DNA of 32,565 bases from positions 1 to 32,565 of the forward strand of contig DAIDHF010000033.1 in assembly GCA_027452005.1 (NCBI GenBank), in the 5' to 3' direction. Under the pieces are notes generated by a model. That model searched no databases, was not told where the DNA came from, and saw only the letters and a program-made list of their open reading frames with translations. Origin of the DNA: Acidimicrobiales bacterium (lineage in GTDB: Bacteria > Actinomycetota > Acidimicrobiia > Acidimicrobiales > JAKAVM01). Both the position numbers and the translations under genes were made by a program. Of the stretch, positions 6,741-15,382 are shown piece after piece. Numbering within the stretch: the first letter of the stretch is position 1; every line of letters starts with the position of its first letter.

Positions 6741-8264
6741 GTGACAATTATGCAAGACGAAATACCACCCGTTAATCAAATCCGGTCCTCAGCCATGAGA
6801 CCGATTTTTGAACCTGGAAAGCGTTACTGGCTGGCAGTCATTATCCTTGCCTCAATAGTCACCTGGGGCATTGTTGCATGGTTAGTACAAGTTCACCGAG
6901 GACTTGGATCTGCTGGATACAACAATCACGCGTTTTGGGCAATATATATTGCTGACGTCGTTACGTTTATTGGGGTGAGCTATGGAGGTGCCGTAGTTTC
7001 CGCAATTCTACGGCTAACCGGGGCAACCTGGAGAGCACCTCTTACCCGAATTGCAGAGACTACAGCAGTTGTTACAGTCATAATTGGTGCACTTTTTATT
7101 CTCCCACATTTGGGTCGCCCTGAACGTATCTTAGAGTTGATCTATCGCCCAAATTTGTCTTCCCCGATCTTTTGGGACTTTGTGGCTGTTTCTACTTATG
7201 CGTTTGCTTCTATCGTATTCTTTTACTTGCCAATGATACCTGATCTATCTATTGGAAGACGGTACCTAGAACACCATGGACGGGGACGTCTCGAAAACGT
7301 TTACCGAAAACTATCGTGGAATTGGCAAGGCAACTCTCAACAACGCAGAATTCTCAATGGGTCTATCGGATTGATAGCAATTATGATAATTCCGATTGCT
7401 GTTTCTGTACACTCTGTATTATCTTGGGCTTTTTCTCTCACAAGCCGTCCCTGGTGGCACGAGAGTATTTGGGCACCATATTTTGTTGTGGCCGCTTTAT
7501 ATTCTGGAATTGCGTTGGTCATTTTGATTGTTGCTCTATTTCGTAAAATATACAATCTAGACTCCTTTATTGTGGAGCGACATTTTATTCGACTTGGATA
7601 TATTATGGTTCCATTTGGTGCGGCCTACTTATACTTGACTGTCGCTGACTTCTTGCCGGGAAGCTACGTAGGAGAAGACGGAGTAGCTTCGGTTTTTTCT
7701 GCAGTACTCGTTGGCCGCTATGCGCTTTGGTTTTGGATATTTGTTGTAGCCGGTTGTATATTGCCAACGTTAATCATGGCTCTTAAACCAACTCGCCGTA
7801 TCGGAACAATTATCTTTGGTGCCGCGTTGGTTGATGGTTCATTGTGGCTAAAGAGAATGGTTATGGTGGTCGGGCCAGCAAACTATGGCCGGGTTTCTGG
7901 CACCTTTGGTTCTTATCACTTCACTTGGATTTCCGTATCTGTTACGTTAGCCGGTATTGCCGCAATCCCGCTCCTGTTACTCCTAGTGTTTCGCGTCGTC
8001 CCAATCTTATCGATAAATGAAATGGAAGAAATACAATTTGAAAACAACAAGACCCAACTTCATACCAGTAACAATGGGCCGCTCCCGGCATATCTTCATG
8101 ATATCAATAGGAGCTTGAAAGAAGATCTAGACGACACAAGAGTTCCAGAACCCGTGCTTGGTAATACTAATTTCGTCAAGAGTACTAAAGAACAGGCATA
8201 CAAACAGTCACTAACCCGAGACCGGTCACTTCTAAAACACCAGATTCAAGTAGAGGAGATTTGA
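6741..8264 (+). CDS. NrfD/PsrC-type membrane subunit, quinone-interacting
   Basis: 507 codons. The annotated GTG at 6741 lies 3 bp after the ferredoxin stop; ATG 6750, with AGAAAG 8 nt before it, is equally likely. There are about nine or ten hydrophobic helices between residues 30 and 425 (for example WLAVIILASIVTWGIVAWL and the final ISVSVTLAGIAAIPLLLLLV). They are followed by a hydrophilic tail of about 80 residues, longer than usual for the family. NrfD/PsrC proteins bind quinone and pair with a four-cluster ferredoxin; the order ferredoxin then NrfD matches Nrf, Psr and alternative complex III operons. The likely role is electron exchange between the quinone pool and the exported ferredoxin. 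Direction of flow cannot be read from sequence. Confidence 0.88.
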   Translation: MTIMQDEIPPVNQIRSSAMRPIFEPGKRYWLAVIILASIVTWGIVAWLVQVHRGLGSAGYNNHAFWAIYIADVVTFIGVSYGGAVVSAILRLTGATWRAPLTRIAETTAVVTVIIGALFILPHLGRPERILELIYRPNLSSPIFWDFVAVSTYAFASIVFFYLPMIPDLSIGRRYLEHHGRGRLENVYRKLSWNWQGNSQQRRILNGSIGLIAIMIIPIAVSVHSVLSWAFSLTSRPWWHESIWAPYFVVAALYSGIALVILIVALFRKIYNLDSFIVERHFIRLGYIMVPFGAAYLYLTVADFLPGSYVGEDGVASVFSAVLVGRYALWFWIFVVAGCILPTLIMALKPTRRIGTIIFGAALVDGSLWLKRMVMVVGPANYGRVSGTFGSYHFTWISVSVTLAGIAAIPLLLLLVFRVVPILSINEMEEIQFENNKTQLHTSNNGPLPAYLHDINRSLKEDLDDTRVPEPVLGNTNFVKSTKEQAYKQSLTRDRSLLKHQIQVEEI

Positions 8265-8267
8265 TAT

Positions 8268-8867
8268 ATGAAACGGCTAAGGTTGAGCGTGCTACTGAGT
8301 TCAATTGGGTTTTTGATAGTTCTTGGAAGCACTTTTGAATTTGGGACTACTTTGGCTGTAGCTCAGGCGGCCACAAGTGTACCAAGTCAACCTGTTTCTT
8401 TTACGTTGAGTATTAACCGTGGCGCAGGTCCGCACAGCCCTTTGATTATTTCAGTAGATTCTTTGTCCGTTCGATCTAATGACACCACGCCAGGACTTAT
8501 GATTCATTTTTACGTCACCACGAAACTTTTTGGCGGGAAACACTTAGTGCCAATAGGTACAACTCAATTCAGCTCTTCGCCTGCTTCGGTAACTTATTAT
8601 CCGACTTGGAGCGGGTTGCAGACGTTCACAGCTACCTTGACTGATGCTTCTAGTACGGAAGTTGAAGGTACCACAAGTACGTCCTACAACGTAACGTATT
8701 CAAAGCCTGGAACTAGCTACTTAAATGCTAACCCAAAAAAGCCTCTTTCTGATTTTGGTAGGTATTTTGTAGTCGCTCTTCTAGTTATTGTTGGAGCTAT
8801 CTGGTTGACTTTGATCGCTACCATTGTTCGCGTGACTCGGGGTGTAGACAAACTATCCATTTCCTAA
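8268..8867 (+). CDS. Exported protein with C-terminal membrane anchor, unknown function
   Basis: 199 codons from ATG 8268 behind AGAGGAG, 3 bp after the NrfD stop, so it is translationally linked. The N-terminus is a signal peptide (MKRLRLSVLL followed by hydrophobic residues, likely cleavage near AQA at 32-34). Residues about 40-150 look beta-rich and Thr/Ser-rich, possibly an Ig-like or copper-resistance-type sandwich. A single membrane helix (FVVALLVIVGAIWLTLIATI, about 167-186) and a short basic tail finish the protein. It has no Cys or recognisable cofactor motif. It may be an accessory subunit holding the redox complex on the outer face. I do not recognise the family. Confidence 0.8.
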   Translation: MKRLRLSVLLSSIGFLIVLGSTFEFGTTLAVAQAATSVPSQPVSFTLSINRGAGPHSPLIISVDSLSVRSNDTTPGLMIHFYVTTKLFGGKHLVPIGTTQFSSSPASVTYYPTWSGLQTFTATLTDASSTEVEGTTSTSYNVTYSKPGTSYLNANPKKPLSDFGRYFVVALLVIVGAIWLTLIATIVRVTRGVDKLSIS

Positions 8868-8889
8868 CACATATAATTGTTTAGATTTC

Positions 8890-9927
8890 GTGAAGATAGT
8901 CACTTTGAATTCCAGGATTTCCTTTCGGCGTCTAGATATGAGACATGTTCAGAGTATCTTAGGTCTCATTTGGTCGCTAGATGGATTGCTCCAGTTACAA
9001 CACGTCATGTTTACCAGGTGGTTTCTTTCTCAAGTACTCACTCCAGCAGCTGCTAACCAGCCAGGCTTTGTTTCTTCTCCCATCCGGTGGAGTATCCAGT
9101 TAATTGGCTCTCATGTAGCAGAGTGGAATTTATTGTTTGCCGCGATTCAGCTGTTGATTGGAATATGCCTTTTGAGTAGCTTTAGGGTTAGATTTACGCT
9201 TTATGCTTCTATTATTTGGAGCTTGGTTGTGTGGTGGTTGGGTGAAGGTTTCGGTGAAATCTTGACCGGGACTGGTACTCCATTAACTGGAGCTCCCGGG
9301 GCAGTTATTTTATATGCTTTAATCGCTGTTGTAATACTTGCGGGCAACAGCTCCAATAAACCTTTGCTAATGACAACGTCAAACGAGATGGAGGAATCAG
9401 CAGGTTATTATGCGGATTCCCAGGTCATCGGGCACCAGGGCTGGTGGCCAGGCAACTGGCACATTCGCTCTTTTATTGGTGAACTATTGTGGTCAATTGT
9501 CTGGATTCTTAGTTCAATATTTGTGCTATTACCCAACAATCGAAAGCCCAATTCAATTGCTTCATCTATTGAGTTAGCCCAGAGTGGGCAACCAGGATGG
9601 CTCAGGGCATTTCAGCAACTTGGAGTTGACGTTTCTAGAAATCACGGTGCGGACCTGGCAATTGCCCTAAGTGGCCTTCAGCTAATTGTTGGACTGGGGA
9701 TATTTTATAAGAAATTCCAACCGGTCTGTTTATTATTGGGATCGGTCTTAGCAATAATGTTTTGGATTTTTGGACAGTCTCTTGGGGGATTGCTCACGGG
9801 AAGTGCAACTGACCCAAACACGGGCCCCCTCTTGATAGTTCTGGGATTGGCGATTGGATTACCGATTCCGGAGTTAACAATCCAAATACCTCGACAGCGT
9901 AAGACTACTAGTTATTTCTCCCCGTAA
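8890..9927 (+). CDS. DoxX-like polytopic membrane protein with two similar halves
   Basis: 345 codons from GTG 8890; ATG 8938 is an alternative, and neither has a clear ribosome site. There are about eight hydrophobic helices in two halves. The halves share the order WxxDGxxQLQxxMF-like start, a QLLIG-type helix, then a GE/GQ-x-GxxLTG-x-x-T-x-P motif followed by a helix: LTGTGTPLTGAPGAVILY near residues 130-147 and LLTGSATDPNTGPLLIVLG near 301-319. This points to internal duplication. The layout resembles DoxX/DoxD-type proteins; DoxD is the membrane part of thiosulfate:quinone oxidoreductase in some acidophiles. A thiosulfate role here is only a possibility. It is co-directional with the redox genes, 22 bp after the previous stop. 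Confidence 0.7.
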   Translation: MKIVTLNSRISFRRLDMRHVQSILGLIWSLDGLLQLQHVMFTRWFLSQVLTPAAANQPGFVSSPIRWSIQLIGSHVAEWNLLFAAIQLLIGICLLSSFRVRFTLYASIIWSLVVWWLGEGFGEILTGTGTPLTGAPGAVILYALIAVVILAGNSSNKPLLMTTSNEMEESAGYYADSQVIGHQGWWPGNWHIRSFIGELLWSIVWILSSIFVLLPNNRKPNSIASSIELAQSGQPGWLRAFQQLGVDVSRNHGADLAIALSGLQLIVGLGIFYKKFQPVCLLLGSVLAIMFWIFGQSLGGLLTGSATDPNTGPLLIVLGLAIGLPIPELTIQIPRQRKTTSYFSP

Positions 9928-9963
9928 TATTTCGGGACTAATTTCCGAACTTCCTAGGTACTT

Positions 9964-10200
9964 TTGGTATTGCCAGTCAAGCATACTGACAACATGGCTA
10001 CAACTATGTCTTTTATTGTCGGAATACTGATTAGCGTTAGTTTATTACTTATAGCTATCTATATCTTGGCCTTTGCCGTGGCGGGATTTTGGTCATATCT
10101 CAACACCCTAATACACCCTAAGCCAAAAGACCTACAGTTGAATCTTGAGAAAGTCTTGGCCGAGATATTGCAATCCCAACTTGGCGATCACTGGTATTAA
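9964..10200 (+). CDS. Small single-pass membrane protein
   Basis: 78 codons from TTG 9964 (ATG 9994 is possible; no strong ribosome site for either). One long hydrophobic helix (about residues 16-42, FIVGILISVSLLLIAIYILA) and a hydrophilic C-terminus LNLEKVLAEILQSQLGDHW. It ends the plus-strand gene set and converges on the decarboxylase gene 29 bp away, with no clear terminator between. Small hydrophobic proteins often stabilise membrane redox complexes, but nothing specific identifies this one. Confidence 0.55.
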   Translation: MVLPVKHTDNMATTMSFIVGILISVSLLLIAIYILAFAVAGFWSYLNTLIHPKPKDLQLNLEKVLAEILQSQLGDHWY

Positions 10201-10229
10201 TTTGGCCTGAATGCTTGCCTCTCACACAT

Positions 10230-10961
10230 CTACGGCCGTTGGTTGTCAAGTAATACTTTTTGCCCTTCCGATAGAATACAGTTAGCCGACATTTTGACGA
10301 GCTGTAGCTTCAAACTTCCTTCAAGTACATGAGCAACCTCGCCGTAGGTGACAAGCTCTCCAGCCCCAGAATAGATCAAGTCTGGACTCGCGCTCATATA
10401 GGCCGACGTTACGTAATCTAAATCAACGTTTTCGCGTGACGGACCGGGAATATATTTCCTATTGAATATCGGCATACTTCCAATAGCACTAGCAAGAGAC
10501 GGATCCCCTGGTTGGTCAACTATCCCGGATATTTTGCACAGGGGTTTACCGTGTCGCTCTAGAGAACATAACACTTCTCCGGTGGTTGTCGAAGTGACTT
10601 CAATTTGTGCCAGCTTTTTGGGAAACCCCCAAACTTCACGTCCCTGGCAAAGAGCTACATCAGAGGTCACATAGATTAACGGGCAGTACAGCCCGACCAC
10701 ATCACGAAAAGTGACAGATATAAGGACAACCATTTCCTTATAAGGTCCAATTGTAGACTGAGGGTAATCGGCAAATAGCACCACCCAAAACCCTCCTGGA
10801 ATGGGCTGGAAACCATCGGGAATTACTTGAGCAGAATAATCCCCACTTGAGATACCTACAACCAGTGAAGCCTCTTTATATTCGACCGGGGGAGGTGGAT
10901 ATTGGGGCGAAATTGTTGGCATTGCCAGCCCATGTTCAAGGCCATTGTTAAACGAACTCAA
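10230..10961 (-). CDS. Acetoacetate decarboxylase family protein
   Basis: 243 codons, the usual length. The family core is visible: PYKEMVVLISV (73-83), PLIYVTSDVALCQGREVWGFPKKLAQI (94-120). Lys115 and Lys116 of PKK correspond to the Schiff-base lysine and its neighbour in clostridial acetoacetate decarboxylase, so catalytic lysine chemistry (decarboxylation, or aldol/dehydratase activity known in distant members) is retained. The start is probably TTG 10961 with GAAAGG 9 nt upstream. It is the last gene of the minus-strand set, 13 bp after the SCP2-type gene, which suggests it works on a ketoacid made by the flavoproteins upstream. The substrate cannot be told. Confidence 0.88.
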   Translation of the reverse strand: MSSFNNGLEHGLAMPTISPQYPPPPVEYKEASLVVGISSGDYSAQVIPDGFQPIPGGFWVVLFADYPQSTIGPYKEMVVLISVTFRDVVGLYCPLIYVTSDVALCQGREVWGFPKKLAQIEVTSTTTGEVLCSLERHGKPLCKISGIVDQPGDPSLASAIGSMPIFNRKYIPGPSRENVDLDYVTSAYMSASPDLIYSGAGELVTYGEVAHVLEGSLKLQLVKMSANCILSEGQKVLLDNQRP

Positions 10962-10974
10962 TATACTTTTCCTT

Positions 10975-11472
10975 TCATTTTCTCGAGAATCCCTTCCAGG
11001 TCATGGCAGATCTAACTTTGGAACAGAGTCGAATAATACGACCAGCCATGGGCCTTTCACGGTAAACCGATCGGGGAACCTTCATGATGTACGCCGCTAC
11101 TAACAAGACTGAAAAAGGTCGGATAAAGACAACTTTCAGTTGACGGCCACATATTGCTCTAAATGGAGAGATCCTTCCGCTACAGATTTTTGTCATTTCC
11201 ATCCATGGACCGGTCAAAACTGAGAGTCCACTTCGAGCGAATGGAAGTAGTTCAATTCTGGTACTCGTAAAGCTCATGGTAACACTTAGCTCCTTGTCCG
11301 ATGCTTCGAGGATGACGGCCCCGCGTGCCTTACTGGCTAGAACTGCCCGAGTTTTCGAGTCTCTTAAGTTGGCCTCCACAAGTCCTCTCAGCATTTCCGC
11401 CATCCCAATCGCAGGTCCGTCTCCTACTACCATAATTTCTGGGAGATAATTTTGTTGCTCCTTAGATCTCAC
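10975..11472 (-). CDS. SCP2-type sterol/lipid carrier protein (second copy)
   Basis: 165 codons. The segment about 45-115 (AVILEASDKELSVTMSF, then GPWMEMTKICSGRISPFRAI) has the strand-helix pattern of SCP2 sterol-carrier domains, which bind lipids or acyl chains in a hydrophobic tunnel. The tail is basic, with the hydrophobic stretch SVLLVAAYIM. The start is uncertain: GTG 11472 is the longest, while an AAGGAG within the first codons (about 11456-11461) suggests initiation a little later, near ATG 11433. It sits between the second CrtI-like flavoprotein and the decarboxylase, as the first SCP2 gene sits after the first flavoprotein. No enzyme motif is present. Confidence 0.68.
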   Translation of the reverse strand: MRSKEQQNYLPEIMVVGDGPAIGMAEMLRGLVEANLRDSKTRAVLASKARGAVILEASDKELSVTMSFTSTRIELLPFARSGLSVLTGPWMEMTKICSGRISPFRAICGRQLKVVFIRPFSVLLVAAYIMKVPRSVYRERPMAGRIIRLCSKVRSAMTWKGFSRK

Positions 11473-11638
11473 GGATAGTACCTAGGTAGAAAACACGGTA
11501 GATCGGACTTTTCACTTTCTTAGGGACCGCTACGGCGAGCAGCTCTGCACGAGCACGAACAGCAACGAGTGTTCGAGAACGCGATCCTGTCACCTAAGAC
11601 TATCAGGACACAGATTTCGACTCTGCCTTGAAAACTCA

Positions 11639-13237
11639 TCAGATCACATTCCACCACTTGTCTAGGTTCAGGTCCTCGGCAATTACCTGCAAAGCATTGT
11701 ATGCCGGAGCGAACGTAATAAAACCATGTGGATGCTGGGTTGAGCCTGCCAAGTACAAGCCTTTGATTGGCGTTCGATACTGTCCTAATTCAGGCAACGG
11801 TCTTCGGTCTAACATGTTGTCCAAGGATACTTCCCCCATCATCCAGTCACCGTCTACCATGTTTCTAATCTTGCTAGGGATATCAGCTGGTGAATATGGT
11901 ACCCAGTCCAATATTGACTTTTCATTGATGTTAGGGGCAAAATTCGACCAGGCCTGGATACACTGACTTGCATACCATCGACCAATTTCATCCCAAGCAG
12001 CGGGACCTCTCCCGTTCAGCGAATAAGGAGCAAATTGGCGCAACAGACCGGTATATTTTCCCGGCGGGGCATCCGTGGGGTCATACAAGGAGTTGACGGC
12101 TGCGTTGGGCTTTGCAAGCCCTGGCAGACGGCCTCGGCGAATGGCCTCAAAGTCTACGTTCAACTCTTCGGGGGAGCCATAACCTAGATTTACTACCCAT
12201 GCACGATCCACATCGGGCTCAAAGCTAGCCGCTTTATATGCCGGTAACTCGGCCAGAGCAAGGTGGACGGAGAATAGCGACCATTTCTGATGGCGAATAT
12301 CATTTTTTACCTTACCTCTAAGGTCTGCGTCTATGTCTGTTTCGCCAAGCATCTCTAGAAACGTCTGTTCAACGTCGACGGTGGAAGCAACCAGCTTGCG
12401 CGCACTAATCTGGGTTCCATCACTCAGTGTTACCCCCACCGCTCGACCACTATCTATTGCGATACTCGACACTTCCGCATCTGAAATCATCACTCCCCCG
12501 TGACGGGCGAGGTCTCGCCAGAGCCCGTGGGCTAGACGATGGGAACCACCCACGCAAAGATGCCAGTTATCAATTTTTCCAATCAAAAGTGGGAATCCAA
12601 TAGCCAGTCCGGGTAAATCATTCACATATCCACATATCGCGGCGTGAAATGCTAGGTGGGCTTTTACCTTTGGATTAGTGAAGTGTTTATCGAGGAACCA
12701 GTTGATAGTTTCTCTTCGTAACTTTACCCCCAAAAACTCAGATCTATCTTCAATCCCAAAAGAGGCAAGGGCTTTTGTCAGTTCCTTGACTGACATTGGT
12801 GGCTGATACATTAAAGTCCCCAAAAGCAGATCTACGTATCCATGTGCCTCAAGATAAAGTCTCCTAAAGGTATCTGCGTCTTCCGCCGAAAAACGACTTA
12901 TTGACTCACAGGTCTTGTCTAAGTCGTTGTAAACTACCAGGGCCGTTTCGTCATCGAAAACAGATGCCATCTGAACCTCAGGTCTTATATAGGTAACCCC
13001 GTGCGTCCGAACCTCAAGATCTTTAACTGGCGGGGCCATATCTACAAAGGTGTGATAGTTGGCATGTACGTTGTGGAGGAATCCTGGCAAAGTAAGCTCT
13101 TCGGTGGCGAGGCCGCCACCTTCTTCGTGTCGGCGCTCCAGGACAACAACTTCCAACCCACTTCGTGCAAGATAAGCTCCTAAAGTCAAGCCATTGTGAC
13201 CAGCTCCAATAATTACGGCATCATAGGCATCACGCAT
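11639..13237 (-). CDS. CrtI/phytoene-dehydrogenase-like FAD oxidoreductase (second copy)
   Basis: 532 codons from ATG 13237. The FAD-binding Rossmann motif GAGHNG is at residues 11-16, followed by VVVLERRHEEGGGLATEE, the amino-oxidase/carotenoid desaturase signature. The C-terminal FAD motif GLYLAGSTQHPHGFITFAPA lies near 492-511. Such enzymes oxidise, desaturate or isomerise isoprenoid and other lipid substrates. It is a clear paralogue of the enzyme encoded at 13742-15382: both share GAGHNGL and ERRHEEGGG, and both place F-HN-HA-Y about 30 residues later. Its start overlaps the stop of the first SCP2-type gene by 8 bp, so the two are translated together. A gap of 166 bp with no visible gene separates it from the next SCP2 gene. 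Confidence 0.9.
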   Translation of the reverse strand: MRDAYDAVIIGAGHNGLTLGAYLARSGLEVVVLERRHEEGGGLATEELTLPGFLHNVHANYHTFVDMAPPVKDLEVRTHGVTYIRPEVQMASVFDDETALVVYNDLDKTCESISRFSAEDADTFRRLYLEAHGYVDLLLGTLMYQPPMSVKELTKALASFGIEDRSEFLGVKLRRETINWFLDKHFTNPKVKAHLAFHAAICGYVNDLPGLAIGFPLLIGKIDNWHLCVGGSHRLAHGLWRDLARHGGVMISDAEVSSIAIDSGRAVGVTLSDGTQISARKLVASTVDVEQTFLEMLGETDIDADLRGKVKNDIRHQKWSLFSVHLALAELPAYKAASFEPDVDRAWVVNLGYGSPEELNVDFEAIRRGRLPGLAKPNAAVNSLYDPTDAPPGKYTGLLRQFAPYSLNGRGPAAWDEIGRWYASQCIQAWSNFAPNINEKSILDWVPYSPADIPSKIRNMVDGDWMMGEVSLDNMLDRRPLPELGQYRTPIKGLYLAGSTQHPHGFITFAPAYNALQVIAEDLNLDKWWNVI

Positions 13238-13724
13238 TTGCCACCTCGTTAGGAGTCTTGTCTAAATACGGGGGTTTACCGAGAGGCCAATTTGTCTGCA
13301 CGAGTCTGGTGTAAGCTTCGAGAAGTACCTTTACGTTCTCAGCGTGGCGCATCAAGAATCGCATGTCCCCTCTTACCCTGATTACGCCTTTAAGAGCAGC
13401 GTCTACCGGGTCAAGCAGCCCTCCGGCTATTTCGTCAAAGGCCCGCGCTGGGCCAATAAATCTATAGTTGACTCCTCCGGGCGCCATATCATATTCCTCG
13501 TCTTTCGAAAATACTTCTTTGTACCATGAGCAGGTTCCTCTTTCGATTTTCACCACGAATCTCCTGAGACCAGTCAAGGTGTCGACATATGGAGATAGGC
13601 CATCGGCAGATATTTCTATGGCTACAATAAAGGAGCCTTCGGGAAGATCAGCAAGTTTCCCAGCACTTTCATTTATTGCATCTTTTACCGCTTCGTACCA
13701 CTCATCTGTATAAATATCGGGCAA
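13230..13724 (-). CDS. SCP2-type sterol/lipid carrier protein (first copy)
   Basis: 164 codons from TTG 13724, preceded by AAAGG at 7 nt. The open frame continues 46 codons further up but would lie inside the upstream flavoprotein gene, so that extension is rejected. The sequence has SCP2 traits: IYTDEWYEAVKDAINES at the start, a central beta sheet (FVVKIERGTCSWYKE), the loop FIGPARAFDEIAGGLLDP and the final helix VIRVRGDMRFLMRHAENVKV. The role is probably to bind and present a hydrophobic substrate to the flanking flavoproteins (inference). It lies 17 bp downstream of one flavoprotein and overlaps the other by 8 bp. Confidence 0.78.
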   Translation of the reverse strand: MPDIYTDEWYEAVKDAINESAGKLADLPEGSFIVAIEISADGLSPYVDTLTGLRRFVVKIERGTCSWYKEVFSKDEEYDMAPGGVNYRFIGPARAFDEIAGGLLDPVDAALKGVIRVRGDMRFLMRHAENVKVLLEAYTRLVQTNWPLGKPPYLDKTPNEVANA

Positions 13725-13741
13725 TTGCGTTACCTTTGTTC

Positions 13742-15382
13742 TTAGTATCCTCTCGAGCCCACAATGGGAGACTCTAGTCCCAGGTCTTGAGCTATGGCCT
13801 TGAATGCATTGTACCCACAGGCCGAATGGACTCCACCTCCAGGCGCTGCCGAAGGACCGCATAGATAAAGCCCGTCGATTTCTGTTCGATAGTTCGAGGC
13901 CTCTGGAAAAGGGCGGTTGGCTCCCAATTGATCAAGTGAAAATTCTCCATTCGAAAAATCGCCTTCTCTCATTAAATTCTTGTGCTCCATCTGGTCTGGA
14001 GTATAAAGCCGTTTGGCAATTACGTTGTCGTTGGTCATGTTTGGTGCTACCTTGTGCCATTCGGTGAGGAAAGAGTCGTTGAAGCTGAGGCGTATTTCCG
14101 CCCACTCTTGATTGGAGAGCGAACTAGAGGGCGGGAAGAAATACCAACCCCCTGCCGAATGTTCTCCTTTCGGGGCCTGCGACTGGTCCCAGAGGGTATT
14201 GATCCAAGTACCTGCAGCTGGTTTGGGTAAGCGCCCAGAATAGGCGTCTCTGATGTATCTAAGCATGTCATCAGGCCCTTCAAAACCGACTACCGTATAA
14301 AAACACTTGTTGATGTCTTCATCGATCTGAGCTGCAAGGTAGTCTGGGGGCTCTCGAAGACAGAAGGCGAAAGTCCCCAGTACATGACTTGGGCCATATC
14401 GATAAGCCTTTGCTCGCCTTACCCAGCGCTCGCTAAGATTTTCAGGCCCAACCATTTCAAGAAGAGTTTGCTTGAGATCGGCGTTTGATGCCACGACTTG
14501 ACGAGCCCGGATTTCGCGACCACCTCTTAAGCCGACCCCTACCGCCCTTTTGCCATCCACCAGAATTCTTTCGACGAGCGCATTTTCCAGTAGATCTACC
14601 CCTTGCCGGTAGCAGGCCTGGGTCATGGCCTTAGCCAGAGAGTGGGTGCCGCCAAGACACAACTTCCAGTTTCCAATCGTCCACATAACGAAACTCAGAA
14701 ACATGGCACCCAGGCCAGACTCATCTACGGGTGCACCCCACTCCACCGATATCCTGTAAAGTAACGTTCTGAGCTCTGGACTTTCAAATAGCTCGTCAAT
14801 AACGACTCGGGGACTTTTCAACATAAAGTTTGCTGAGATCCCCAAATCTCCAAAAACTGCTTCTAGGACGCTACCTTGACCCTCAACCAGTTCCGGGGAG
14901 GGAGGATTATAGATGCCTGCGGCTATTACGGACTCCATTGCATCGGCTCTCTTTTTAAGTTCGGCGTAAATCTGGGCATCTGTTTTTGAATAGCGAGCGA
15001 TGCTCTTCTTGGTCTTTTCAATCAACTCTGAGCGGTGTAGAACAATCGGGGGTCTATCGTCAGGAAACACTATCCCAGCCTGGGCATCAGGCTTGACGGC
15101 TCTAAGCCCCAGGTCGCCGAGTTCGAAATCCGACATCATGGGCATGATGTCAAAGAACTCCATATACTGGGCGTGCATGTTGTGCCGGAAACCAGCCCTT
15201 ACCGGCTCTTCTGTATTGACGCCACCCCCCTCTTCGTGACGCCGCTCGACGACTAATGTGGAAAGTCCGGCCCGACAGAGGTAGGCGGCGAGGCACAGCC
15301 CGTTATGACCAGCCCCAATAACTATTGCGTCGTAACTTTCCGGAAGGTTACCAGTCGCGTCGGGGTCACTCATATGACTCAT
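13742..15382 (-). CDS. CrtI/phytoene-dehydrogenase-like FAD oxidoreductase (first copy)
   Basis: 546 codons. FAD motif GAGHNG at residues 23-28, then VVERRHEEGGGVNTEEP. The C-terminal signature GLYLCGPSAAPGGGVHSACG is near 505-524. The length is that of bacterial CrtI/CrtO-like enzymes. A GGAG stands just before two in-frame ATGs (15382 and 15373). Its spacing is 2 nt to the first and 11 nt to the second, so the start could be either. It is the first gene of the alternating flavoprotein/SCP2 series, with a 284-bp upstream region (15383-15666) that should hold a promoter, although no clear -35/-10 pair is seen there. The substrate is unknown; the carotenoid-pathway genes crtB and crtE are not nearby. 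Confidence 0.9.
   Translation of the reverse strand: MSHMSDPDATGNLPESYDAIVIGAGHNGLCLAAYLCRAGLSTLVVERRHEEGGGVNTEEPVRAGFRHNMHAQYMEFFDIMPMMSDFELGDLGLRAVKPDAQAGIVFPDDRPPIVLHRSELIEKTKKSIARYSKTDAQIYAELKKRADAMESVIAAGIYNPPSPELVEGQGSVLEAVFGDLGISANFMLKSPRVVIDELFESPELRTLLYRISVEWGAPVDESGLGAMFLSFVMWTIGNWKLCLGGTHSLAKAMTQACYRQGVDLLENALVERILVDGKRAVGVGLRGGREIRARQVVASNADLKQTLLEMVGPENLSERWVRRAKAYRYGPSHVLGTFAFCLREPPDYLAAQIDEDINKCFYTVVGFEGPDDMLRYIRDAYSGRLPKPAAGTWINTLWDQSQAPKGEHSAGGWYFFPPSSSLSNQEWAEIRLSFNDSFLTEWHKVAPNMTNDNVIAKRLYTPDQMEHKNLMREGDFSNGEFSLDQLGANRPFPEASNYRTEIDGLYLCGPSAAPGGGVHSACGYNAFKAIAQDLGLESPIVGSRGY

Noticed and set aside
13725-13862. 46-codon N-terminal extension of the first SCP2-type gene
   Set aside because: It would lie inside the upstream flavoprotein gene; TTG 13724 has a good ribosome site and gives the normal domain start.
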